DNA of 64,000 nt from Aurantiochytrium sp. KH105 (taxonomy: Eukaryota > Sar > Bigyra > Thraustochytrida > Thraustochytriidae). Location: the NCBI GenBank assembly GCA_003116975.1, contig BGKB01000143.1, positions 186,001-250,000 of the forward strand. The letters run 5' to 3'. Shown one piece after another: positions 20,514 to 31,503 of the stretch (position 1 is the first letter of the stretch; every line of letters begins with the position of its first letter). The position numbers and the translations under genes were made by a program. The notes under the pieces were generated by a model. The model searched no databases. It was given only the letters and a program-made list of their open reading frames with translations, and was not told the origin of the DNA.

Positions 20514-21971
20514 ATGCCGAAGGAGCGCGCTCCGGCGGGCGCGGCCGCGCGGCTCGCGGCGTACAAGGCACGAGTCCTTGGCGAGGGCAGCGCGGCGGCG
20601 AGGGCGCCCAAGGCGTCCACCACGGCGGCGACGACGACGGCGACGACGACGAGGGCGAATAGGAAGAGGAATGAGAACAAGAAGAAGCGGCCTCGCGAAG
20701 GAATGCAGCACGATGTCGAAAAGGAGCGGGAGAAGAACGCAAGACCGGAGAAGACGGCAAAGAGGCGGAAACGCAAGGCAGCGCGGGACCCGAGCATGCA
20801 GTATTTAGCGGACCCAGCGGGCGCTCCCATGTGCCGAGCCGCGAGGGCGTTTTTCACCAAGACTTGCGGGCTGCCACGCTTCGAGGTGGTCCTTGGGCGC
20901 AAAGGTGGTTGGAGAGTGGTTGCCAAGCTAGCAGTGCGTGGCACACCGCCCGTATTTGGCATGTTCAAGCCAGGCACGCATGACATCGCAGAACTTTTGC
21001 ATTCGGATGCGCAGCACGAAGCCATAAATGCATGCGCCAAGCTGCTGCACAAGGCCGTGCTACACGCAGGCGTCCAAGGGTACGATGGCAAGAATGCAGG
21101 CGGTCTGAGCTATGTGGCGCTGAATGCGGATACGATGGCAAATCGCGCGCAAGTGGTCTGTGTGTTCAACCATGAGAAGGTGGATACATCTTTGCGTGGG
21201 CAAATGGCCAATGTGCTCGCGTACATGCACGCGCATGGAGGTAAGAAGCTCTTGCACTCGGTGTGGGTGCACTGTAATCCGGCAGGACGGCATGACAACA
21301 ACATTTTTGCGCATGAGGGCGCGTGGGAGCGTCTGAAGGGCGACAAGTTTATCGAAGAGCGGCTTGAGCCTCTCGAGAGCGCTGTTCCTTATGCGCTGCC
21401 AATCTTGCGGTTTCCACCCATGGTCTTTCGGCAGGCAAATCCGGAGGCATTTGCAGGCATCATTGCAGAGGCAAGGAAGTGGATGCAGCCCGACGGATCG
21501 AGCAAGCTGCCAGTGACCGTGGAGCTGTATGGTGGCGTTGGCACGATTGGACTGCACATGTTGGATCTTGTGCGGTCCATTTCAATAAGCGACGCCAATC
21601 CGCACAACAAGGCTTGCTTCGAGTCGACGGTGGAGGGGCTCGAGACGCCTGCGCTGCGCACGAAGGTGCGTGCATACGACCCTCGTGACGCCGTGCAGGT
21701 GGCTCAGAGTGGGGCGTTGAGCAACGCTGAGGTGGTAATCGTAGACCCTCCACGCAAGGGTTTGGACAAGGACGTGGTGTATGCATTTTCACGCGCGCGA
21801 CGGCTTCGGCGGATCGTGTATATCTCATGCGGGTTCAAGGCGCTTCAGCGTGATACAGTTGCCTTGCAGCGAAATGGTTTCAAGCTCGACTTTGCCAAGG
21901 GTCACGTGCTGTTTCCAGGGGCGGATCACATTGAGACGCTTGCCGTCTTTACTCGGGACGCACGAGCTTAG
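20514..21971 (+). CDS. TrmA/RumA-family RNA 5-methyluridine methyltransferase
   Basis: 485 residues from the first ATG (20514); the frame is open upstream but without ATG. Residues 1-100 are Lys/Arg/Ala-rich with a threonine run, consistent with RNA binding or nuclear targeting. The SAM-binding motif VELYGGVGTIGLHML is near residue 337, DPPRKG at about 411-416, and the nucleophilic cysteine sits in YISCGFKALQRD (Cys about 439). The family methylates C5 of a uridine in tRNA or rRNA through a cysteine adduct. A TRAM domain and the 4Fe-4S cysteine cluster of RumA are not visible, and the middle region (HPF-like SDAQHEAINACAKLL, then CNPAGRHDNNIF) is atypical. Plant and algal proteins of similar build exist. 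The exact RNA target cannot be told from sequence. Confidence 0.85.
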   Translation: MPKERAPAGAAARLAAYKARVLGEGSAAARAPKASTTAATTTATTTRANRKRNENKKKRPREGMQHDVEKEREKNARPEKTAKRRKRKAARDPSMQYLADPAGAPMCRAARAFFTKTCGLPRFEVVLGRKGGWRVVAKLAVRGTPPVFGMFKPGTHDIAELLHSDAQHEAINACAKLLHKAVLHAGVQGYDGKNAGGLSYVALNADTMANRAQVVCVFNHEKVDTSLRGQMANVLAYMHAHGGKKLLHSVWVHCNPAGRHDNNIFAHEGAWERLKGDKFIEERLEPLESAVPYALPILRFPPMVFRQANPEAFAGIIAEARKWMQPDGSSKLPVTVELYGGVGTIGLHMLDLVRSISISDANPHNKACFESTVEGLETPALRTKVRAYDPRDAVQVAQSGALSNAEVVIVDPPRKGLDKDVVYAFSRARRLRRIVYISCGFKALQRDTVALQRNGFKLDFAKGHVLFPGADHIETLAVFTRDARA

Positions 21972-23465
21972 TGATGACGTTCTCGTGCCTGTCGTGCTCC
22001 AAGTCAATTACGAGATGCTTGTGCGCCAAGACTTTGCGTGAAGTCCTCGAATTTACGCGACCTCGCAAAGCCGTCTTCTCCATTGTGCGAAAACGCAAAG
22101 GGTTGCGCTCATGACACTGGTTGACGGACGCTATGCCTGGAGGCAATGTCACTTACCGTGGAGAAGAAAGAAGAAAGCGTCGGCCTGACGAGTGATGGCG
22201 AGACGGAAGACTTTGCCTTATTATCGAATCGGCTTGCTGCTGCCGCGCGGAGTTTGGATATCGTGGCATGGGGATGAGAGCTTTTGCAAGGGGATCACTG
22301 CACTGCATGTCACGAAGCGCACAGTGAGAGAGTGAGAGAGTGAGCGAGAGGTGACAGTGACGGCTTGTGGGAAGCGCGATGGTTTCGCCATGCAAGACCG
22401 AAAAAAATGTGTGACGGCGTGGCTTCCATGGCAGCCTATTGTGAGCCAGTCATGACAAAGTTGTTCCCTTTTCAAAAATTGGCGCCACGAGTGGTAAGAG
22501 CGCGAATTCCGACCTCAGTGGACGCGTTTCGCAGGAGCGCTGAAGCGCGGGTTCTCGACACAGGAAATGCTTTTCAGTTGCTGGTCCGGGCCTGGGAAGG
22601 TTTTTTGCAGACGAAAATAAAGAATGTGGATGTTTTTCTCATGACTCGTCCGTGCGTCGCGCGGCCCGGTCCTCCTCCGTTTGATTCTGTGTTTTCGGTG
22701 GATGTGTGTTTTCAGCCTATCCTTGTGCCGGGGGACAAAATCGGGACATGCCTGGTGGGCCGAATGACTGCCGGGATTGTGATTTCATGCTTTCGCCAAA
22801 GATGGATGCTCTCTCAAGGATTGCTGAACGACTACGATGGTGGCGGTGTTGGTGGCTTTCCCGGTTGATTGGTTGGTTGGCTGGCTGGCGCGGTGATCGA
22901 CTCTCCACTTCATGTTCCGCCGCCGCTGCCATCTGCTGCTGCTGTGGCTGCTGCATCGATCGGGGGCGACAAGTTTGCGCGTCATCTCGTAAGAGGACGC
23001 TTCTCTGCGAGCTTACGCAACCCAGGATGAGTGGTTCTGCCTTGTGCTTCCATTACATTCCGAAGAAGTTCCTTCTCGTTCCGGGAAGCAACGCAAAAAG
23101 ACGGCCCCTTCTTACAATAGAGACAGCCTGCCACTGCCACTGCCACTGCTGGACTAAACAATAGTTTATTTTTTGATTGATGTTTTTTTTTTGCAGCGGC
23201 GGGCTCGGACAAACTTGGTTTTTTTGCGTGGGCATTCATAATTCTCCGGGTTTCTCCGAAAGCGCTCCGGAAATCCGAAGTTGAAGCGTCGAAAATCCGG
23301 GACACAGCCTTGGAGCGACGTGAAGACATTTCCTCGTGCAAGGCAGGCAGGCAAGCCGCAGTGAGCGCATTCATGGGCGCATCTGAGTCGATGGATGGAT
23401 CGATCGACGCGACCGGGCCGGCGTGAAGTCGCTCGCGCTCGCGCTGCCAGGCCATACATTGCGTG

Positions 23466-23495
23466 TCATGGCATGGCATGGCATGGCATGGCATG
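23466..23495. repeat. (GCATG)n pentanucleotide microsatellite
   Basis: Six near-perfect GCATG units. Confidence 0.9.
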
Positions 23496-23846
23496 CGACG
23501 CCAAGCCACGCAAAGCGTGACGCGAAGGGTGCGCGCGAGGCCGATAGCGCACTCTGCCCAAGCGCAGCTCCTCGCCGGACACGAGTTCCGTCGCGGCGGA
23601 GCGGTTCTGAAGTCAATCTTCGAGCGCTGGTCTCGCCTGCCCTGCTCGCATGTCGGCGGTCCCTGCCTGCACACTGCAGATCCAATGCTCTCATCGGCAA
23701 GTCAGCGGAGAAGAAGAGGGCGAGGAGGAAGAACGCAAACCAGAGCAAAGCAAGGGTGTGCGCGCGAAGATCTTTCGCAGCGACGAGCAGCCTCCGTTAG
23801 AAGTGAGCCTGTGAGCCTCTCCTCAAAGACTTGCTTCACTGTCGAT

Positions 23847-23880
23847 GATGAGATGAGATGAGATGAGATGAGATGAGATG
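23847..23880. repeat. (GATGA)n pentanucleotide microsatellite
   Basis: About seven GATGA units in a row. Confidence 0.9.
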
Positions 23881-24102
23881 CTCGGCGTGCCGCGCGAGGC
23901 TCGCTCGTCTGGAGTCTATCCCGGTAAGAGAAAAGGGAAGAAGATCGATCGCAGCGGGCCAAGATCGAGGCGAAGTCATCGATCGACGCATCGCTCGCTC
24001 CGTGGGACCCCTGCTTGCTAGTTCCGGCTGCTGCAGCTGCAGCTGCAGCAAGCAGCCTGGAGACCAACTTCACCTGACTGGCCGGCAAAAGCAAAGCTAC
24101 GC

Positions 24103-24122
24103 GAAGCTAAGCTAAGCTAAGC
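24103..24122. repeat. (AAGCT)n pentanucleotide microsatellite
   Basis: Four AAGCT units. Confidence 0.85.
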
Positions 24123-25952
24123 TGGCCGCTCCGCGCGCGCGTGTCGCCACCACACTGTCGCAGTCGCAGTCGCCACGCCGGCGGCGCCGCGTCGGCCGCC
24201 CACAGGACCAACCAACCTCCTTGCCGCCGGTCTCTCGCCGTTGCAGGGCTGCCAGCCTCCTCTCAATCAACATGAACGCAGCGGCAGGAGGCAAGCGCGT
24301 GAGAGCGCTGTGGCGCGCATTTTTCTGTAAGGTTTTCGGGCTCATTCTTTTGGCCACTTTGACACAATCAGCGAGCCTGGCCGTGCAGTGGCATGGTGGG
24401 TGGGTGCGATCTTGCGCGGGCCGTCCACGGCCAGGCCCGAGTGAGTGAGCGAGTGAGTGAAGTCAAGCTCGGTGAAGTCGCCGCCGCGTCCCGCCGCTTC
24501 CCAGCGGCCCGTCCCGCCCCGTCCCGGCTGGCCGGCCCTTCGATCGATCCCGGGCGCGCGCCCAGCTCCGTGGCGGAGGCTCTCGCCCCGCGCTAGGACA
24601 TAAGTCGCCCGCACGACGAATTAGCGCCAAGCGCGGACGGTTCCAGCGCTGTCCGAAACAGCGCCGTAACGGCCTCGCTCGGCCACTAACACAGAAGAAG
24701 AAGATGGAAAAAATAAAGGGGGGAGGGAGGAGGCCAATTCGCCGAACGGCGAGCTGCGCTGCGGCGGCGGGCTTCCCCGGTCTCCGCGCAAGGCTCAGCG
24801 CGCGGCGAGCAGGCACGCGGCCGCTCGGCGCGCGCTGCTCGGCGCTGCTCGCCCGCGTGTTCGCGGCGCGCAGCTCCCTCCGCCTGCGCTGCGCCGCGCG
24901 GCGTCGTCGCGCGGTTGACTTCAGCCCGATCCGGGCCGCCCGGACGGCGCACACCCCGGCTGCCCGGGCGCCTCCCGCGGCCCCGCAGCGCTCCCACAGC
25001 GGCGGCGGGGCGGGTCGACGAGCAGGGATCGATCCGTCGATCCATCGCTTGATCACAGCCGCCGCTCGATCCACGATATTTGGATGATGTTACATGTTAT
25101 GATGCGATGGTCGGTCGGTCGATCGATCAAAGGAAAGATGGATGGATGGAGTCCGCTCGCGAGGGCGCCTGCGATGCGGCGAAGGCCGATGGCGAGCGGG
25201 CGCAGAGCGAGTCCTGGTCGCAGGTACGGCCTGGATTGCCTGCTCGGCACCTGCGGCTCGCCGAGGTTAGTTATCATGAATCTGGCCGTCTGTCCCTGGC
25301 CGATCTTTCGGCCAACTGCCAGCTGCCTGCTGCAGATGCTGCGGCCAGCTCGCCTTGTTTATTACAGACAGACAGCGAGACGGGACCTGCGACCTACGAC
25401 CTGCAGCGGGCTCTGGTTGACTTCACCGAGATCGATCCATCGCGCGTTTCTGGGGTCGACGCGGGCGACGACATCGGCACCGCGCGCGCGCGTGTTTGTT
25501 TTCCTACCCTGCCTGCGCTTCTCTCCTCTCCCTCCTTCTCTCCCTCCCTCCCTCCGCTCCCTCACCTGGCTGGCTGGCAGCTTTGGACAGATAGATAGAT
25601 GTGCTCGCTGGCTGCGGGTGTGCGCGCCCGTGCCGCGCCGTTCCGGAGGCGCGGATCGGCTCGAGGGTGGGATGAATGCTTGGCAAGCGCACTAGACTCG
25701 GGACCGATCGATTGACCGGGCGACGACGCATGGCCCAGCCATCGTGATGCTATCCATGCCCGGTCAGGCACCCGCAACTCGCCTCTCCCGCCTTTCTCGG
25801 GGCCCTGGAGGCGCGGAAAGCCAAGCAAGCACCACGTCCGTTCGCAGCGCATGGCCATTCTGAATCGCGCTGAGTCTGCTCGCGACGGCCGTGATAGCGG
25901 CCGCGACTGCGACTGCGACTGCGACGCGCATGCACGCACGCACGTACGCACG

Positions 25953-25974
25953 CAGCAGCAGCAGCAGCAGCAGC
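25953..25974. repeat. (CAG)7 trinucleotide run
   Basis: Seven CAG units in non-coding sequence, preceded by GCAC repeats. Confidence 0.9.
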
Positions 25975-27010
25975 TAAACAAACACAGCTGGCGGGTCGCG
26001 GACAGGCTCAGCGCGGCCGCGTGGCGCGAGGCCCCGCCTCCGCTCCCGGCGCGAGCGACCCCTGCGAGCGGCAAACGCGACGCGCCTGACCGCGACCTAC
26101 CGGAATGGACCTCGGGCTTAGCTTGCCTGCCTAGCTGTGCCGGGTTGGACTGGTCCGTGGTGGCCGCTGCAACTGCAGTGGAAACGCACGCAGGGCCGCC
26201 GGAACGGGAATTTCGCGCGGTCGCGTACACTAGCACGAGTTTTTCCTGCCTGCTACGCGCGTGTGGCGACGCGGGACCGGCGTCTTTCGCGGAAGCTCGG
26301 CGCCGGTGGGTGCATGTGTGGCCTCCGCCCAGCCTGCAAGCCAGACATGGACGGCCAGCTCGCTCCGCGGAGGGAGCTCGGCGAGCCGGCCGGCAAGAGC
26401 GCGCTAGCTAACTGTGTTTTGTCACAATGTGTCAAGCGGCCGTATCGAAGCTTGATGTCAGCGCGCGCGCGGCCACTTGGCGTGACAGAAGAGGTATGGC
26501 TTGGAGACGTTCGGGCAGGTTCTCGCGAGGTGCGGAAAGGCCAAAAAGGGCGCGAGAAAACCAGGCCCGCGCGCCCTCGTCCGTTCCGGCGGCGCGGCCC
26601 AGGACACGAAGGCCGTGCGGAGCGCGCTCGGCGAATGAAGCGGGCCGGGTGCGTGAGACGCTCTTCGAGCGCGAATGCGACCTGGATCGTTGTTTAGCTG
26701 TTCGATGACCCCTGTCTCAAAAAGGCCAGCCTCGCTCGCGCTTGCCAACTTGAACTAGGGCCAAAAACAAAGAGCGCTCCATATCCCAATGGTCGCAGAA
26801 CCGCTCCAACTGCGGGGGTTCTTCGCCCCACAGAAGAACCGAAACGAACCTAGATGGTCCCGCAGGAAGCAAGAGGCCCAGTCGCCAATCAAGAGCGAAT
26901 TTCTCCTTTTGCAGGGCAGATGCGCGCGCGCGCGTGCGCGCGCTTTGCTCTGCCGGAAGAATCGATCGAGCTTATGGGACGCATCCAGGCAGGCTGGCAA
27001 AAGTCACGGT

Positions 27011-27046
27011 GCATTGCGTTGCTTTGCGTTGCGTTGCGTTGCGTTG
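27011..27046. repeat. (GCGTT)n pentanucleotide microsatellite
   Basis: Seven GCGTT-type units, the first three imperfect. Confidence 0.88.
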
Positions 27047-29278
27047 GACTGCGCGCGTGCTCTTGTGCTTTCTTTGCGCGACGGGTTCTGCGTTGGCTCG
27101 ATAGAGGGAGGGTGCACATGACATACCTTCTTTTTGCGCAGGCAAGCGGACACGATGTTACTAGAGAATTGCCATGCTCGGTGGTGGGTGCGGACTTCGA
27201 GTTGTGGAATGATTTATCCGTTTTAAAAGTAACGCAAGAAGAGCCAGGCAGCAAGAGGAAAACACAACCTTGGAGGCGCATCGATGCCTGCCCCGACATG
27301 AAATCGAGCGCCGATGCTGCGGAATGGGTGAGATCAACGAAGCGAACAAAAGCTTCGGGGAACTGCTCTCAATGCAATGCTTCCTTCCCGAGAGGTTAAC
27401 TCCAAGTTCTGCGAAGGTGTCGATAGAAGCTGTCGATTGCCTTGCAGACCGTGCGTGCGTTCTGCAAGAGTGCTGAAGAGAGCTCGTGCGGCACGCGTGT
27501 GCAGCCAAGCACAACTCGAAGAAAGATAATAAGGCCACTGCGTTCCGGGCCGGCTGTTTGACGCGCCGCCGTTCTAATATTCTTTTACAGTGAGGATTTC
27601 ATTTTTTTGCTTGGTTGCTGGTGTGATTCCTGAGCCGAGTCCTCAAGCTCGGTGACGATTGGTAGGGGCCGCCTCACTCCCCTCCGCCGATTCCTTGCGT
27701 CACAGGAAAGGTAGTTGTTTGCGCCACCGGTTCCGGTCGCGACTGCAGAAGAGCACGTGAAATGAGCTCGCTTTGCGCCGATTCCTATCGAAGCAAGGGA
27801 AAGCGGCCAAGTCTGCACCGTCCAATGCCCATCAACAACAATCAACACTTCACTCGGTCTAATTGTCGCCCGCCAGGCCGGCACAGGTTGCAATGCGCGC
27901 ACACCCTACTGTTGTTGAATGGCGCGCGAGGTCCTGCTCGATCGAAGCAAAAGCAAGCAAGCAACCACTGGCAAGCGACAGCGAGCGTAAGAAAGCCAAC
28001 TTGATGACCTGGTCTTACAAAAGTGTGTGTTTTTTTAGTGAGTAATCTCGGAGTCGGAGGCTGGCAGATTTGCACTGTTATTGCGTCCATTGCAGTCGCC
28101 GCCGGTGCACCGCGAGGGCGAGTCCACCGCCGCGCAGGCCTCGCAGCGACCTTCGGGTGGCGAGCAGCTCACCAAGCTCGCGGTGGTGTTCGCGTGACGC
28201 TCAGCCGGCCCGTGGCGGTGCCATGGCATGAATCGGTGTCGCTCGCTGCGCAGGTGTGCTTGCTTTCTTGCTTGGGTCCAATTGGCCACTTGAGAGCAGG
28301 TCGACCAGGCTTTCTGTGCTTCCTTTGCCTTCCTTCTAGCTTCTCCGTCCATCGTTGTGTCGCGTCACCCCACTCACGTCCCCGCCTGCCGCCAAGCTTC
28401 CCTCGAGTCCGCCGCCGCCGCCGCTTTGCAGCGCAGCAGCCAGCCACCTTCGTTGGAAGAGGGGGGGAGAAGCGTGGCGTTCGTGCTGGCCGCACCGCGA
28501 GGTGCCTGCTGCGGCAGCTCGAACGGCCAGGCAAGCGCATTGGATATCCAATTCGCTGGCAACTCCGACTCCCTCTTGTGGTAACGAAATAGCGCTGCCA
28601 TGCTTTCGCGCGCGCGCGAGCGGGTGTGGGGTGTGCGCGCGGCGCGGCTGGCAAGCAGTCGGCTAGCTTCCGCCAAGGTCCGTTCCCCGCAGTTCTTCCT
28701 CCCACGACGGGCCGGTTCTGCGAGGCAGGGAATGGGTGGTTCCGCGTGGTGCCGGCAGAGAGCCGCTGGTCCGGGCCGTTCCGGCGCGGTCGGGGACCGA
28801 TCTCGAGGAGGGGCAGCCGCAGTGCAGCTGCCATGGCTGCTGGCTGAAGCTACAGGGCTGTGCACGTGCTGCGCAGCGCGTGCAGCGGCCAGGCCGCACC
28901 GCTTACTTTGCTCAGGCGGGGGTTACGAGCGAGCGAGCGGGCAGGCGGGCGGTGTGAAGCCAAGTCGGCACCTACGGCTGCTGCGTCAGGCGGGGTGGCA
29001 TCGTGTCCTGTCGGGCCGCTTTTTGCGGTCGGCTCGCTCGAGTCCGCTCGAGTCGCCGCGTCGGCCTTTGGTGGTAAAAGAAGGCCTCGTTTCTTCTTCC
29101 CGCGCAGATTGGCGCGGTTCCATGTCGCAGCAATTTTAAGATTAAAATCATTTCAGATGAACTTGAAGGCAGCTGGGCATGTCCAGGATGGCACGTTCGG
29201 ATGAATCAATCAAATGCATGGCATACGGCGCCCTCGCGCTCGCAACACGCACTCCGAAAGAAGCGGCCGGTACCGTGG

Positions 29279-29309
29279 TCGTTCGTTCGTTTGTTCGTTC
29301 GTTCGTTCC
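29279..29309. repeat. (GTTC)n tetranucleotide microsatellite
   Basis: Seven to eight GTTC units with one variant (GTTT). Confidence 0.85.
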
Positions 29310-29627
29310 CGCGCGTAGCGTCTCCCGCGTTCCTGCCGGGCGCTTGCTTTCCCGCTCGCACGCGTTCACCCTCCCGGAAAGAGAGCAAGCAAGCGAGCAA
29401 GCCAGCGAGCGAGCAAGCAAGGGTCGGCCGAGCGAGTGATCGAGTGATCGAGTGCGATGCGCGCCGCAGCGCGTGTAGCGCAGAACATGTCGCCATGGTC
29501 GCGGCTCTCGCCTTTTCTTTGCCTTGGTGTGCCGGGACGGGGCCTTCTCTCCCTCGTTGCTGCGGCGTGAAGCAAATTATACCGGCCCGCCGGCCGGCCT
29601 CGAGGCCTGGAGCGAACAAGCGTGGTC

Positions 29628-29693
29628 TCACCGCTCGCTCGCTCGCTCGAAGCGAAGCCTCCCTCGCCCGCCCGCTCGCTCGCTCGCTCGCTG
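29628..29693. repeat. (TCGC)n tetranucleotide microsatellite, two blocks
   Basis: Two blocks of GCTC/TCGC units separated by about 25 bases. Confidence 0.85.
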
Positions 29694-30539
29694 GTCGGTA
29701 CTCGCGCCCGCCTGCGCTCGCGCGCGAGTTCGCGCCTGTTCTGCCTGGAGGCGGCTTCTAGCTGGCCACTTTTTCAGGCAGAGCCCACCCGGCCTCGGAG
29801 GTACCGCGAGCTCGAGCCTGCAGCAGGATTCTCGCGCGCGCCGCTTGCTTGCTCGCTTGAAAGGAAAGCAAGAAAGCCATCCAGACCAGGCGCCTTGCCA
29901 CGGCGAAGGCGCCGAAGATCGCGAAGACGAGGCGCGCGCGTCGACCAAGCCGCCTCTCCTCTCCTCCCCCCGCCCGGCCTCGCGTGCTTCGTGCTCGCCC
30001 GCGTCGCCTCGCCTTGCGTCGCGTTGCTTGCTCCGCCAGTGACAGACGGGGAAGGACCGCAGCCCGCGGCTTCCAAAAGCAGGTCGCCCTGCACGCGCTG
30101 CGCGGAGCGAGCAGCTGTGGGGAAGAGGCGGCGGGCGGGGGAGGAGGAAGCACAGCGCAGGATGGGCGGGAAGATAGACGAGACAGACAGACGGAAGGCA
30201 GCTTGGGTTGGCTTGGGTTGGCTTGGACTGGATTGGCTTCGCTAGGTCGCTTGCTCTGCGCTGCTTCGCAGGCGCAGCGGGAGATGGGGCGGGCGGCAGG
30301 AACGACGGGGGCGCGGGCTGCGTCGCGCGCGGTGGCGTGACGGAGGCCGCGCGAGGAGCGAGCATTCGAAAGCACAGGCTTGGGTTTCCTTTCCTTTCGT
30401 TATTTCTTTTTTCCTTCCTTTTCCTTTTTCTTCTTTCTTTCCCTTCGTCGAGCGGCGCCGCCGCTCGGAGGCGCGGGCGGGCGGCGGTGATCCTCCCTTC
30501 GTTGCTTCGTTGCTTCGCGCGGAGAGAGAAAGCGGCCGC

Positions 30540-30565
30540 CTCCCTCCCTCCCTCCCTCCCTCCCT
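30540..30565. repeat. (TCCC)n tetranucleotide run
   Basis: Six TCCC units. Confidence 0.88.
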
Positions 30566-31503
30566 GACTGAGAATGGATCGAATCGACCTGCTTTGCTGC
30601 CGCCCAGAAAGAAAAAGTGGCTAATCCATTTATCCGTCCATGGATCAATTCCTCCATGGCCGTCCATCCCACCCACCATGGCCACCGTCCTCCCGCCAGG
30701 CAACAAAGCAAAAGAAAAGACCACGGCGATGCTGCTGTCGATCCGATCGATCGATCCGCCGATTGTTCTCACCCCGCGTCGCGACACGACTCTCGACAGT
30801 CGCCACTGCTGCCGCGGGGACCGCTATCATGCGTCCCCTCTGCTCCGGCCCGTCCTCAGCCTCTCGCCTCGTCCGTGGCGCCCTCCGTCCCTCTCTCCCC
30901 CCTCGCTCCCTCCCTCCCCGTCCCTGCCACGTGCAGCTGCGCCCGCGGCCTGGCCCCCGTCCCTCTGCACTGCCCTGCTGCACTGCCCTGCTGCACTGCC
31001 CTGCGCTGCCCTGCGCGCAACTGCCTCCGAGTCCGCGCCGTCCCTCCCGAGACCGGCCTGGGCGGCCGAAAAGTGCTCGTGTGCACGCGCAAAGAAAGGA
31101 AAGCACGGCCGCCTCGCGCCTGTCCCCTGCGCGGCCCTGTCTCTCCCTCTGCGCGGCGCAGGAAGGAAGGAAAGCAGGAAGGAAGGAAGTGACGGGCACT
31201 CCGGCTTTGTTTCTTTGATTGATTGTTTGGCAGCAGCCGGCCGAGGCTAGTGGGGCCAGGGTGGATGCGTAGCGAGAGTGCACGCGACTCACAAAAAGAA
31301 AGTATGACCGCGATCGATCAAACAACCAATCGGTCGGTCTATTGGGGCGAAGCCGGGCGAGGCGAGGCACGGCCGGCATCCAGATCCCAAACCCGGGTTG
31401 AAGCAAAACCAAAACCTCAACTCCTCGAGCTCGAAACCCGAGCCGAGCAAAGCAAGCAAGAACAGCAAGAACTGTACGCAGCGAAGACCTAGCCCTTGCC
31501 ACC

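Larger units (their letters stand above)
21972..31503. other. 9.5-kb gene desert before the first BCCT gene
   Basis: No reading frame here shows a recognisable family, consistent codon use or plausible splice structure; open frames come from high GC. The stretch is packed with short tandem repeats: GCATG, GATGA, AGCTA and GCGTT pentamers, GAGT, GATG, GTTC, TCGC and TCCC tetramers, and a CAG run. Words of the type CGATCGATC recur many times. From about 30.4 kb towards the transporter there are T/C-rich runs. It may hold a long promoter or leader for the transporter, unrecognised RNA genes, or just expanded repeats. Confidence 0.6.

Noticed and set aside
22365-22868. 167-residue frame after the methyltransferase
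   Set aside because: Ambiguous composition, no motif, and no homolog recognised; not enough to call a gene.
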